A stretch of DNA of 64,000 bases from an uncultured Dysosmobacter sp. (GTDB lineage Bacteria; Bacillota; Clostridia; Oscillospirales; Oscillospiraceae). The translations under genes and the position numbers were made by a program. Location: assembly GCA_947625655.1 (NCBI GenBank), contig CANQPD010000001.1:62001-126000 (forward strand), written 5' to 3'. The notes under the pieces are model-generated. The model did no database searches and was not told the DNA's origin. It saw only the letters and a program-made list of their open reading frames with translations. Positions 27,495 through 35,994 of this stretch are shown piece by piece (positions within the stretch are counted from its first letter, which is position 1; the number at the start of each line of letters is the position of its first letter).

Positions 27495-28031
27495 ATGACC
27501 AGAGACGACCTGAAGAGGTTTCAGGCGCTGGATATTGATTTTTCCGCCATCGGCCTGGAGCAGTCTGAGAATATCGCCTATTTCTGCACGCCCGTTGGGG
27601 CGGAGTATGCAGGCTGGATCGGCTGCGACGGCGTCCATTTCATCCTGCTGCCGGGGGACGAGCGGGTATTCTGCGTGGACCCGGCCATGGGGGAAGAGGG
27701 CACCTATGTGCTTCCGGTGGCGGCGGACTTCCGGGAATTCCTCTCCTTTGTCCTGTTCTGCCGGGACGCCAACCCGCTCGCCCAGATCCATTGGTTGAGC
27801 GAGGGGCGCTTCCGCCAGCTTCTGCGGGAAGATGCAGAGGCCCGCTGGGACGGCTGCGAGGCGTTTTTCGCCAGAAAGGCGGCGGCATTGGATACCATAG
27901 CCGAGGCCTTCGCCATCCGGCCCCAGGCCCCCTACGCCAAGGTCAAAGCGATGCAGGCGGCATTTGACCCCGCCGTTCTGACCTTCTCCGATGAGTATTA
28001 CGATGTGCTGGGGCTGGAAAAGCCCCGCTGA
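27495..28031 (+). CDS. Hypothetical protein downstream of alaS
   Basis: 178 residues, soluble, no recognised family. It begins one base after the alaS stop, so translation is probably coupled. Composition is rich in aromatic and acidic residues (VGAEYAGWIGCDGVHFILLPGDERVFCVD, FREFLSFVLFCRDANPLAQIHWLSE), somewhat like SMI1/KNR4-type folds, but this is only an impression. Likely transcribed with alaS, DUF4250 and the HIT gene. Confidence 0.75.
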   Translation: MTRDDLKRFQALDIDFSAIGLEQSENIAYFCTPVGAEYAGWIGCDGVHFILLPGDERVFCVDPAMGEEGTYVLPVAADFREFLSFVLFCRDANPLAQIHWLSEGRFRQLLREDAEARWDGCEAFFARKAAALDTIAEAFAIRPQAPYAKVKAMQAAFDPAVLTFSDEYYDVLGLEKPR

Positions 28032-28049
28032 TCCGAAGAGGTGTGCCCC

Positions 28050-28223
28050 ATGATCCCGAAAGACCCTGTGATCCTGCTGAGCTTTGTCAACACGAAGCTG
28101 CGGGATGAGTTTTCCAGCCTGGACGACCTGTGCGCCGCCCTGGACGCCGACCCGGCGGACATCGCCGCCGCGCTGGCCCCGCTGGACTATCACTACGATC
28201 CCGACCACAATCAATTTATCTGA
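28050..28223 (+). CDS. DUF4250 family protein
   Basis: 57 residues (MIPKDPVILLSFVNTKLRDEF...YHYDPDHNQFI). The start MxPKDPxxLLSxVNxKLRDE and the ending DxxxNQF are characteristic of DUF4250, a short Clostridia family without known function. Ribosome site GAGGTG 4-9 bases before ATG 28050. It lies 18 bases after the hypothetical gene and 25 before the HIT gene. Confidence 0.88.
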   Translation: MIPKDPVILLSFVNTKLRDEFSSLDDLCAALDADPADIAAALAPLDYHYDPDHNQFI

Positions 28224-28248
28224 AAAATGAGAAAAGGAGGTTTGAACC

Positions 28249-28587
28249 ATGTCTGATTGCTTATTCTGCAAGATCATCGCCGGGGAGATCCCCAGCAGCA
28301 AGGTCTATGAGGACGACGTCTGCTACGCCTTCAACGACATCGCCCCCCAGGCCCCGACCCACTTTCTGGTGATCCCCAAACAGCACATCGCGTCCGTCTC
28401 CGGCGTCAACGCGGACAACAGCGCCGTGGTGGCCCACATCTTTGAGGTCATCGCCAAGGTCACCAAAGAACTGGGCATCGAGAGCTACCGTGTGGTGTCC
28501 AACATCGGCGAGCAGGCGGGCCAGAGCGTGCCCCACCTGCATTTCCACGTCCTGTCCGGCCGGGATATGACGTGGCCTCCGGGCTAA
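28249..28587 (+). CDS. HIT family nucleotide-binding protein (HINT)
   Basis: 112 residues. N-terminal CLFCKIIAGEIP with two Cys of the zinc-type HINT branch and the histidine triad HLHFHV at the C-terminus, which hydrolyses purine phosphoramidates and aminoacyl adenylates. HINT proteins can process lysyl- or alanyl-AMP-type compounds made by tRNA synthetases, so the place in an alaS operon is fitting. AAAGGAGG ribosome site 7 bases before ATG. Last gene of the T-box operon; several hairpins follow. Confidence 0.95.
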   Translation: MSDCLFCKIIAGEIPSSKVYEDDVCYAFNDIAPQAPTHFLVIPKQHIASVSGVNADNSAVVAHIFEVIAKVTKELGIESYRVVSNIGEQAGQSVPHLHFHVLSGRDMTWPPG

Positions 28588-28588
28588 A

Positions 28589-28748
28589 ATCGAGGGGGAG
28601 CAGGCTCCCCCTCGATCTCCCCCACCACCAGTGACACGATGTCACTGGTGATCGCGCCCAGGGAGCTTAGGTCAAGGTATTTTCGGCAGGCGCATGTCCT
28701 GCCGAAAATGATGAAAAAGGCGAGGCCATGAATTTTTCATGGCCTCGC
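28589..28748. other. Cluster of four intergenic hairpins
   Basis: Within 160 bases lie four near-perfect inverted repeats: ATCGAGGGGGAG with its complement (28589-28616), CACCAGTGACA with its complement (28626-28650), TTTTCGGCAGG with its complement (28680-28708), and GCGAGGCCATGAA with its complement (28720-28748). None has a long T-run. Together with repeat copy 2 and the terminator at 29024 they fill the 484-base gap between two converging genes. No coding capacity is seen. Confidence 0.8.
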
Positions 28749-28750
28749 TT

Positions 28751-29023
28751 CAGGCTGTAGAAAAAGTCCGCTGGACTTTTTCTGCAGCCTGAACAATGCC
28801 TCGCTTTTTTGTCTGCTTCGCAGCCCAAAAAGCAGCCTCGGCCCAAAGGAACGGGCCTCGGCAGACTGCACGGAGAGATGTGCAGCCTGCCGCTTCGCGG
28901 CGCAACGGGCTGCTGCCGCAGCCCTTTTGCAGGCATTCGATCCAACACGAGGGGGCTCCCGCCCCCTCATACTCCCCCTGCGAAACGGAACACTTTTCTC
29001 CAAACAGAGGTTTTTTTGACACG
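28751..29023 (+). repeat. Dispersed intergenic repeat, copy 2
   Basis: Matches copy 1 (7957-8234) over its whole length with scattered differences. The starting hairpin has arms CAGGCTGTAGAAAAAGTCC and its near-complement with a three-base loop, and one G-T wobble. Same orientation as copy 1. Its outer end (TTTTTTTGACACG) has drifted from the TTGACAAGCTG of copy 1. Unlike copies 1 and 3 its two flanking hairpins are different sequences. Confidence 0.9.
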
Positions 29024-29062
29024 AAAAGAGACAGCGCCTCGTTTAGAGGCGCTGTCTCTTTT
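29024..29062. terminator. Bidirectional terminator
   Basis: AAAAGAGACAGCGCCTC, five-base loop, and the full 17-base complement ending in TTTT. It lies 9 bases beyond the stop of the S-layer-homology gene on the minus strand. Confidence 0.88.
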
Positions 29063-29071
29063 CACAGGATT

Positions 29072-30442
29072 TCAGGCGGCGGGGGCGTTCGCTCCGCCGA
29101 TGATCTCCTCAAAACCGGAAAAATCGGGATAGGTGATCTTCACGTCGCTGCCCATGGCGTTGACCTTCATGTTCATATCGTAGTCATAGGCCACGTCCGT
29201 GGAAACCGTTTTGCCGTCCTCGCCGGGGATCTCCAGCTTCATGGAGGCGGAGAAGACCATGGCGACGGACTTCAGCTTGCCGTTGGAGCCCACGGTATAA
29301 GAGGCGGTGATCTCGCCGATGTCCATGGACATACCGGCAGCTTCCTGCTCCATCATGCCCATGATGTTGTCCATCAGGCCGCCCATGCCGTCGCCGATGA
29401 CCATGGTATACACCGTGTCACTGCCGGACTTTTTGGCGGTGAGGGAGTCGATCATGGCAAGGCCGCTGACATTCATGCCCTCCACGTCCACGATCTGCAG
29501 GCTCTCCAGGGCGGCGGTCTGGTCCGTCACGGGAGTTTTGATCTTCGTGGTCTCTCCGCCCATGCCGGTGGACATGTACATCCAGCCGTCCTTCATCCAC
29601 ATGCCGATGTTCATGGTTTCACCGGCGGCAGTGGTCTTCATGGTGCAGGCCATCTGGATGTCCTGGTCCTTGACGAGCATCTTCATGTTTCCGGTGGTCT
29701 TGGAGGCGACGGTTTCACCGTCTGCGGTCATGTTCATATCCATGTCGATATCCACATCCATGGAATCCTGGTCGATGCCAGCCATGGCGGTCTCCATGGC
29801 GCGGTAGGCGGTGATCTTCTCGGTCATGGGGGCGGCGGCCTTGGCGTCGATGGCACCGGACTTCACCAGGCTGTCCAGCAGATAGGTCTTGCCGTCCGCC
29901 GTGTCGGCGGCCAGGGCCTGATAGGTCAGGGCGGCCAGATCGTCCCGCAGGAAGTCGCCGGAGAACATCAGCGGCTCATAGAAGCCCTTGCTCTGGGCAA
30001 AGGTCAGGGCGTCGGCGTACTGGAAGTCCGTGCCGTCCTTGTAGCCCAGGGCCCGCAGCAGGAAGACCACGTAGTTCTGCACGCTGCACTTGCTGGCGGA
30101 GCCAAAGGTGGTGGCGGAGGTGCCCTTGGAGATGCCGTTGGTGTACACCCAGGCCACATAGGGCGCGGCGGTGTCGCTGACGTCGGTAAAGGGATGCCGG
30201 ATCTCGCCGGCCTCGTAGGCGGCCTTGGCTGCGTCCTCGGCGCCGTGGAGCCGCACCAGCATGATGGCGGCCTCGGAGCGGGTGGGGGCGCGGTCCAGCT
30301 CGAAGCCATTGGCGGTGCCCCGGAACATGCCGATGGCGGACAGGTCCTCTGCCACCGCGTCATAATCGGAGGCGGAAGCGGTCACACACAGGGCCGCGGT
30401 CAGCAGCAGAGCGGTGAACAGGAGGGTCAGGAAACGCTTCAT
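29072..30442 (-). CDS. Secreted S-layer-homology domain protein
   Basis: 456 residues. A signal peptide (MKRFLTLLFTALLLTAALCVTASA, cleavage after about 24) leads to two SLH-like modules: one around VAEDLSAIGMFRGT...LDRAPTRSEAAIMLVRL and one around HPFTDVSDTAAPYVAWVYTNGISKG...VQNYVVFLLRALGY. The C-terminal 230 residues have a repetitive beta pattern rich in Met, Asp and Thr (DSMDVDIDMDMNM; GMGGLMDNIMGMMEQEAAGMSMD), like DUF6612-type lipoprotein domains. Probably wall-anchored through SLH. About 40 Met in the C-terminal half is unusual. Start has GAGAGGAG 8 bases upstream; terminator at 29024-29062. Confidence 0.85.
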   Translation of the reverse strand: MKRFLTLLFTALLLTAALCVTASASDYDAVAEDLSAIGMFRGTANGFELDRAPTRSEAAIMLVRLHGAEDAAKAAYEAGEIRHPFTDVSDTAAPYVAWVYTNGISKGTSATTFGSASKCSVQNYVVFLLRALGYKDGTDFQYADALTFAQSKGFYEPLMFSGDFLRDDLAALTYQALAADTADGKTYLLDSLVKSGAIDAKAAAPMTEKITAYRAMETAMAGIDQDSMDVDIDMDMNMTADGETVASKTTGNMKMLVKDQDIQMACTMKTTAAGETMNIGMWMKDGWMYMSTGMGGETTKIKTPVTDQTAALESLQIVDVEGMNVSGLAMIDSLTAKKSGSDTVYTMVIGDGMGGLMDNIMGMMEQEAAGMSMDIGEITASYTVGSNGKLKSVAMVFSASMKLEIPGEDGKTVSTDVAYDYDMNMKVNAMGSDVKITYPDFSGFEEIIGGANAPAA

Positions 30443-30636
30443 AGAATTGCTCCTCTCTTTCTTTGCGGCGAATTGCCGTTTTTATTATGTTACATTGGAT
30501 AATTTGATCTGTCAAGAGACGCATTTTAGCTGGATTTTTGTGACTTTTTGTATTATAATGAATTTAATGGCTCCATATGGGCACAATACCACGCAAAAAT
30601 GTGGCCGTTTGGTAACATTTTTGTGGGTGATGAAAT

Positions 30637-30858
30637 ATGGATGTCAGACGGATAAAAGATTTGCGCGAAGACCGTGATAAGACACAGCAACAGGTTTGCG
30701 ATTACCTGAATATGCACCGCAGCGTTTATCGGCGCTATGAGAGCGGTGAAAGGGAAACACCAGCCTGGGTAGTTGTGAAATTAGCTGACTACTATGGCGT
30801 CAGCACTGATTACCTTCTGGGCCTCACGGATGACCCCACGCCGCCCAAGAGAAAATGA
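30637..30858 (+). CDS. Small XRE family transcriptional regulator
   Basis: 73 residues, essentially only a Cro/C1 helix-turn-helix: KTQQQVCDYLNMHRSVYRRYESGERETPAWVVVKLADYYGVSTDYLLGLTDD. It overlaps comEC by ATGA, an uncommon partner. It likely controls its own operon, though no operator was identified. The 194-base gap before it has a TATAAT at 30554-30559 for this gene and carries the promoter region of the divergent SLH gene. The ribosome site is weak (GGGTGATG). Confidence 0.88.
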   Translation: MDVRRIKDLREDRDKTQQQVCDYLNMHRSVYRRYESGERETPAWVVVKLADYYGVSTDYLLGLTDDPTPPKRK

Positions 30859-33140
30859 GAAAACTCGCTGTTTTCGCTGGTTCCTTTTCTCTGGGCATCT
30901 TCCTGGCCCAGTATCTCCTGCCATATAACTGGCTGCTGCCCGCCGCCTTTGCCTGCCTGGGTGTGGGCGTGGGCGCGCTTTTGCTGCCCTGGGAGCAGCA
31001 GCGGCGGTGGGTGGTCATCGGCGCGGCCCTGGCACTGGGCCTGGGTTACAACTGGCTCTATGCCCGCCAGGTCCGGCAGCCCATGGAGGCCCTGGCCGGT
31101 ACGGAGGCCTCCGTCACCATGACCCTGCTGGACTACGCGGAGCCTACCGCCTACGGCACCAAGGCCACCGTCAGAATCGAGGGCCTTCCGGGAAAGGCGG
31201 TCTATTACGGCGACGAGATGCTGCTGGCGCTCCAGCCCGGCCAGACGGTCCGGGACCGGGTCCTGCTAAAAAGCTCCGGAAAGATCCGGGACGAGGGCGT
31301 GTCCGTCTTCACGTCAAAGGGCGTGTTCCTGCTGGCCTATGCCCGGGGACAGGCGGCCTTTGGCCGGGGGACGGCGGAGTCTCTCCGCCGGTGGCCCGTC
31401 CGCCTGGGCCGCGCCATGAGCGAGCGGATCCATGAGATGATGGACGGCGACGCCGCCGGATTTTTGACCGCCATTTTGACAGGGGAGACCACCGGCCTCT
31501 CCGAGGGCGCCGCCTGGGACCTGTCGGAGGCGGGGATGTACCACATCCTGGCGGTCTCGGGCATGCACTGCGGCTTTTTGCTGCTGCTTCTGCGGGCGGT
31601 CATCGGCCGCCACCGCCGCCGCCTGCTGGCGGTGGTGACCGCGGCCCTGCTGGTGGGCTACGCCATGCTGGCCGGCGCGCGGCCCTCCATGGTGCGGGCC
31701 TGCGTGATGCTGGTGCTTTTGCTGGCGGCGCCGCTGTTCCGGCGGGAGAGCGACCCGCCGACCTCGCTGCTGACCGCCCTGTTTTTGATCCTGCTGGCAA
31801 ACCCCTTCGCCGCCGCGTCCATCGGCCTGCAATTGTCCTTTGGGGCCGTGGCGGGGATCTTCTGGCTGACGCCAAGGCTCTATAAAGCGCTGCTGGGGGA
31901 GAGAAAGCATGGCAAGGTATTTCGCTTTATAGCAGCTGGATTTTCCAGCACGATGGGCGCACTGGTGTTCACCGTGCCGCTGACCGCCTATTATTTCGGG
32001 ATCGTGGTGCTGGTCTCGCCCATCAGCAATCTGCTGTGCCTGTGGGCGGCCAGCGTGGTGTTTATCAGCGGGCTGATCGCGGTGTTCGCGGGCTTTCTCT
32101 GCCCGCCGCTGGGGAACCTGATCGGTCTGCTCCCGGCGCTGTTTGGCCGGTACATTCTGGGCGTGGCCCATGTGCTGGCAAAGCTCCCTTATCACGCGGT
32201 GTATACCGCCAATCCCTACCTGAAATACTGGCTGGCCTTTGTATACCTGCTCTTTGCCGCCGCCTATCTGCTCAAGCCGAAACAGGGGCGGAAATATCTG
32301 GTGGCCGCGCTCTGCGGCGCCCTTACCCTGGCGGTGACAGTGTATCTGGGCGCGGCCCGGTATCAAAGCAGCCTGGACGTGCTGGTGCTGAATGTTGGAC
32401 AGGGGCAGAGCGTGCTGCTGGCCTCCGGCGGGCGGTTTGCCCTGACGGACTGCGGCAGCGCCAACAACTGGCAGGACCCCGGCGAGACGGCGGTGCATCA
32501 GCTGCGTACCATGGGCTGCCGGACACTGGACTATCTGATCCTGACCCATTATGACAGCGACCATATCAGCGGCGCGGCAAAGCTGCTGGAGCATCTCCCT
32601 GTTTCCACGCTGCTGGTGCCGGAGCTGCCGGAGAGCGGCAGTCCGGGAGCCGAGGTGCTGGAGGCGGCAAGGGCACAGGGCACGGAGATCCGGGTTCTGG
32701 CGGAGCCGGAGGCCGCCGCCTTTGGCCGGGCGGCCCTGACGGTGTATCCGCCGGTCAGCGACAAAGGGGACAACGAGCGGGGGCTGTCCGTCCTGGCCTC
32801 CGCCGGGGAATCGGATCTGCTCATCACCGGCGACATGGACAGCGCCACGGAGCGGAAATTGCTGGCGGCCTATGACCTGCCGGATATCGAGGTACTGGTG
32901 GCGGGCCACCACGGCTCCAAATACTCCACGTCGGAGGATCTGCTGGACGCGCTGTCGCCGGAGACGGCCTGTATCAGCGTGGGAGACAACAGCTACGGCC
33001 ACCCGGCGGAGGAGACGCTCCGCCGCCTGGCGGAGCACGGCTGCGCCGTCTACCGGACGGATCTGCAGGGCACCATCCATCTATCACTGAATCGAGGAGA
33101 CCAACATGGCATACGCGAAGAAAGCACCCAAGAGCAATGA
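30855..33140 (+). CDS. comEC: DNA internalization-related competence protein ComEC/Rec2
   Basis: 761 residues, membrane channel that brings transforming DNA across the membrane as single strand. N-terminal DUF4131-like part with three helices, central Competence domain with many helices (AGMYHILAVSGMHCGFLLLL, ARPSMVRACVMLVL, IGLQLSFGAVAGI), and a C-terminal metallo-beta-lactamase-like domain with LTHYDSDHISG and AGHHGSKYSTS. Co-translated with the XRE gene. comEC next to holA is the normal Firmicutes order; comEA is not adjacent in this window. Overlaps holA by 35 bases. Confidence 0.95.
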   Translation: MRKLAVFAGSFSLGIFLAQYLLPYNWLLPAAFACLGVGVGALLLPWEQQRRWVVIGAALALGLGYNWLYARQVRQPMEALAGTEASVTMTLLDYAEPTAYGTKATVRIEGLPGKAVYYGDEMLLALQPGQTVRDRVLLKSSGKIRDEGVSVFTSKGVFLLAYARGQAAFGRGTAESLRRWPVRLGRAMSERIHEMMDGDAAGFLTAILTGETTGLSEGAAWDLSEAGMYHILAVSGMHCGFLLLLLRAVIGRHRRRLLAVVTAALLVGYAMLAGARPSMVRACVMLVLLLAAPLFRRESDPPTSLLTALFLILLANPFAAASIGLQLSFGAVAGIFWLTPRLYKALLGERKHGKVFRFIAAGFSSTMGALVFTVPLTAYYFGIVVLVSPISNLLCLWAASVVFISGLIAVFAGFLCPPLGNLIGLLPALFGRYILGVAHVLAKLPYHAVYTANPYLKYWLAFVYLLFAAAYLLKPKQGRKYLVAALCGALTLAVTVYLGAARYQSSLDVLVLNVGQGQSVLLASGGRFALTDCGSANNWQDPGETAVHQLRTMGCRTLDYLILTHYDSDHISGAAKLLEHLPVSTLLVPELPESGSPGAEVLEAARAQGTEIRVLAEPEAAAFGRAALTVYPPVSDKGDNERGLSVLASAGESDLLITGDMDSATERKLLAAYDLPDIEVLVAGHHGSKYSTSEDLLDALSPETACISVGDNSYGHPAEETLRRLAEHGCAVYRTDLQGTIHLSLNRGDQHGIREESTQEQ

Positions 33141-34161
33141 GGCCTTTCAAAAGCTGAAGGCGGACCTCTCCGCCGGGACGCCGGGCTGCGCCTATATCTT
33201 TTACGGCGAGGAGAGCTACCTCCGGGAGTATTACCTGGGGGAGCTGCGGAAAAGCCTGGTGCCCGCCGGCTTTGAGGAGTTCAACTACCACAGGCTGGAG
33301 GGAAAGGACCTGACGGTCCAGAGCCTGGCGGAAATGGCGGAGGCCATGCCCATGATGACGGAGCGGACGCTGATCGTGGTGACGGACTTCGACCTTTTCA
33401 AGCTGAATGAGGAGCAGCGGGAAAAGCTGATTGCCTTTTTTGAGGACATCCCGCCCTACGCCTGCGTGGTGTTCGTCTATGACACCGTGGAGTATAAGCC
33501 CAACAGGACCATGAAAAAGCTGTACAAGGCCGTATCCGACCATGTGGCGGCGGTGGAATTCCGGGCTGCGGACAACAGCGACCTGGTGGCCTGGATCGCC
33601 CGCAGGTTCCGCGCCCTGGGGAAGGAGATCGACCGCCAGACGGCGGAGTACCTGATCTTCACCTGCGGCGGCCTGATGACGGGCCTGGTGCCGGAGATCG
33701 CAAAGATCGGAGCCTATGCAAAGGGGAAAGCCATTACACAAAAGGACATCGACGCCGTGGCGGACCCGGTGCTGTCGGCGGAGGTGTTCAAGCTGTCCGA
33801 CGCGGTGCTGCAGGGAAATTATGACCTGGCGGCCTCCATCCTGGGGGACCTTTTGAAAATGCAGACGGAGCCCATCATGATCCTGGCGGCCCTGGGCAGC
33901 CAGCTCCGGCGCATCTACACCGCCCGCATGGCCATCGACAGCGGGCGCGACAAATACTGGCTCATGGAGCTGTGGGACATGAAGTCCGACTACCCGGCAA
34001 AGCTGCTGCTGAACGCCGCCAAGCGGACCACCGCCGACTGGTGCGCCGACGCGGTGAAAATGTGCCAGGTGCTGGACCGCCGGATGAAGAGCGAGAAGGG
34101 CATCGACGCGGCGGGCGAGCTGAAGCTGCTGCTGGTGCGGCTGGGGGCGCGGCGGAAATGA
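33106..34161 (+). CDS. holA: DNA polymerase III subunit delta
   Basis: 351 residues. It opens the sliding clamp within the clamp loader. N-terminal AAA+-like part without a Walker A (YIFYGEESYLREYYLGEL), central VVFVYDTVEYKPNRTMKK, and a C-terminal helical collar domain (ILAALGSQLRRIYTARM; KSDYPAKLLLNAAKR). The 35-base overlap into comEC and the ATGA overlap with rnmV show a coupled operon. Matches yqeN of Bacillus both in sequence style and in position after comEC. Confidence 0.94.
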   Translation: MAYAKKAPKSNEAFQKLKADLSAGTPGCAYIFYGEESYLREYYLGELRKSLVPAGFEEFNYHRLEGKDLTVQSLAEMAEAMPMMTERTLIVVTDFDLFKLNEEQREKLIAFFEDIPPYACVVFVYDTVEYKPNRTMKKLYKAVSDHVAAVEFRAADNSDLVAWIARRFRALGKEIDRQTAEYLIFTCGGLMTGLVPEIAKIGAYAKGKAITQKDIDAVADPVLSAEVFKLSDAVLQGNYDLAASILGDLLKMQTEPIMILAALGSQLRRIYTARMAIDSGRDKYWLMELWDMKSDYPAKLLLNAAKRTTADWCADAVKMCQVLDRRMKSEKGIDAAGELKLLLVRLGARRK

Positions 34162-34751
34162 GAAAGATCAAGGAAGTCATCGTGGTGGAGGGCCGGTACG
34201 ACAAAAACGCCCTCGCCCAGGTGGTGGACGCCACGGTGATCACATTGGGCGGCTTTTCCGTGTTCAACGACCGGGAAAAGGTGGCCTTCCTCCGCCGCCT
34301 GGCGGACAAGCAGGGGCTCATCGTCCTGACGGACAGCGACGGCGCGGGCTTCGTCATCCGCAATTATCTGAAAGGCGCCCTGCCTAAAGACTGGGTGAAG
34401 CAGGCGTACATTCCCGACATCCGCGGCAAGGAGCGCCGCAAGCGCGCCCCGGGGAAGGAGGGGAAGCTGGGGGTGGAGGGCATGCGGCCCGACGTGCTGC
34501 TGGAGGTCCTGCGCCGGTGCGGCGCGACATTTCTGGATGGGCCGGAAGAGACCCAGCCGGCCAAAGCCCCCATCACCAAGGCGGACCTGTTTGAGCTGGG
34601 CCTGACCGGCGGGCCGGACAGCGCCGCCAAACGGAAGGCCCTGCTGAAACGGCTGGATCTCCCGGAGCACCTGACCGCCAACGGGCTGCTGGAGGCGCTG
34701 AATTTATTGTATGACCGGGAGAGCCTGTGCCGGGAGATGGAACCCCTATAA
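34158..34751 (+). CDS. rnmV: Ribonuclease M5
   Basis: 197 residues. It matures 5S rRNA. Toprim domain with EVIVVEGRYDKNAL (catalytic Glu) and LTDSDGAGFVIRNYLK, followed by the DUF4093-type C-terminal part (GVEGMRPDVLLEVL; ITKADLFELGLTGGPDSAAKRKALLKRL) that binds RNA with protein L18. Starts within holA by ATGA overlap. Terminator directly after the stop. Confidence 0.95.
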   Translation: MRKIKEVIVVEGRYDKNALAQVVDATVITLGGFSVFNDREKVAFLRRLADKQGLIVLTDSDGAGFVIRNYLKGALPKDWVKQAYIPDIRGKERRKRAPGKEGKLGVEGMRPDVLLEVLRRCGATFLDGPEETQPAKAPITKADLFELGLTGGPDSAAKRKALLKRLDLPEHLTANGLLEALNLLYDRESLCREMEPL

Positions 34752-34780
34752 AAATGACCGCCCATTCGGGCGGTCATTTT
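34751..34780. terminator. Bidirectional terminator after rnmV
   Basis: AAAATGACCGCCC-ATTC-GGGCGGTCATTTT. It shares the GACCGCCC core with the hairpins flanking repeat copy 1. Serves the minus-strand gene at 34792 too. Confidence 0.88.
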
Positions 34781-34791
34781 ACTGCGTTTTT

Positions 34792-35721
34792 TTACTGCTT
34801 CTGCTTCTTGCGCCAGTCGTCCAGAATGGCGCAGAACACCAGGGAGAGGTAGGTCTCCTCCTCCGCCGCGGAGCGGGAGGTCAGGGCGATGGGCACCCTG
34901 GCGCCCACCACGGCGCCGCAGGTGACGGCGTGGGCGTGGATCAGCCAGCTCTTCACCAGGGTGTTGGCAGTGGCCAGGTTGGGGGCGATGATGCCGTCGA
35001 AACCGCCGCCGGAATAGGGGCAGTCATAGTTCTTCAGGCGGGCGGCCTCCTTGCTGAGGATCAGGTCATAGGAGATGGGGCCCCACAGCTCGCAGTCGGC
35101 AATGGGCTGCTCGGCATGGGCGGTCATGATCTGCTGGATCTGGATGGTGTCCTTGATGTTGAAGTTGACCTCCTCCACCAGGGAGAGCATTGCCAGCGTG
35201 GGGTGCTCATAGCCGAAGGCCCGCAGGGCGTCGGCCATGTTTTTGATGATGGCCTTCTTCTGGCTGAGGGTGGGCTTGACCACCACGGTCATATCGGAGA
35301 GTGCCAGCAGCTTGGGATACTCCGGCAGAGAGGCCAGAGAGACGTGGGACATGATGCGGTCAGTCCGAAGATTGCTCTCCCTGGCGATCACGTCCGTCAA
35401 AAACTGCTGGGTGCCGATGTTGCCGCGCATCAGGATATCGCCGTCGCCGCTGTTGATGATGCGGATGGCCTCCTTGGTGACATTCTGCCCGGGGGCCGCT
35501 TCCACCATGGTATAGGGCTCCCGCTCCAGGCCCAGCTGCTCCAGAACGGTGATGGTGCGGGCGCGGTCACCCACCAGGACGGGCTGCACAAAGCCGTCCT
35601 TCTGGGCGCGGAAAATCCCCTTGAGCATATTTTCGCCCTCGGAGCCGGCGAGGACTACCCGCAGAGGATGGGTGGTTTTTGGGATCCTGCTGATAATGCT
35701 GTCGAAGTTTTTCAATTCCAT
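34792..35721 (-). CDS. Phosphate acetyl/butyryltransferase family protein
   Basis: 309 residues, PTA/PTB family. These enzymes exchange CoA of acyl-CoA with phosphate. Motifs: VLAGSEGENMLKGI at the start, DILMRGNIGTQQFL, GPISYDLILSKEAA and IIAPNLATANTLVKSW. Length and start match phosphate butyryltransferase-type proteins rather than the longer Pta. No kinase (buk or ackA) lies beside it, so whether it takes part in butyrate or another acyl-phosphate pathway is open. Own promoter on the minus strand at 35790-35818; ribosome site AAAGGACG. Confidence 0.87.
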   Translation of the reverse strand: MELKNFDSIISRIPKTTHPLRVVLAGSEGENMLKGIFRAQKDGFVQPVLVGDRARTITVLEQLGLEREPYTMVEAAPGQNVTKEAIRIINSGDGDILMRGNIGTQQFLTDVIARESNLRTDRIMSHVSLASLPEYPKLLALSDMTVVVKPTLSQKKAIIKNMADALRAFGYEHPTLAMLSLVEEVNFNIKDTIQIQQIMTAHAEQPIADCELWGPISYDLILSKEAARLKNYDCPYSGGGFDGIIAPNLATANTLVKSWLIHAHAVTCGAVVGARVPIALTSRSAAEEETYLSLVFCAILDDWRKKQKQ

Positions 35722-35789
35722 GCTGATTCGGCGTCCTTTCCACTTTTTCTAAAATTTTGAAAACAAAATCCAAACTCCTATCAGTATAT

Positions 35790-35818
35790 CAGTATAGTGC
35801 TTTTTTGTCGAGCTTGCA
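35790..35818 (-). promoter_or_regulatory. Promoter of the phosphate acyltransferase gene
   Basis: Minus strand: TTGCAA, 17 bases, TATACT. About 70 bases upstream of the start codon. Confidence 0.75.
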
Positions 35819-35994
35819 AGAGATTTCACCGGTGAATACGCATTTTCAACACATTTGTGTATCATAAAAAAGGATTGTTGTGCAGAAAGCACAAATAAAT
35901 TCAGCCTTCGACAAAATATGACAAATTTCGCGGCCTCCGCGTGATATGCTTTTTTCATGAAAAGCCGGAGATCCCGGCTGAGGAGGCGAGAGGT

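Noticed and set aside
29024-29062. Possible CRISPR-like or tRNA structure in the 28.6-29.06 kb gap
   Set aside because: The inverted repeats differ from one another and are not evenly spaced, and no cloverleaf or cas gene is present.
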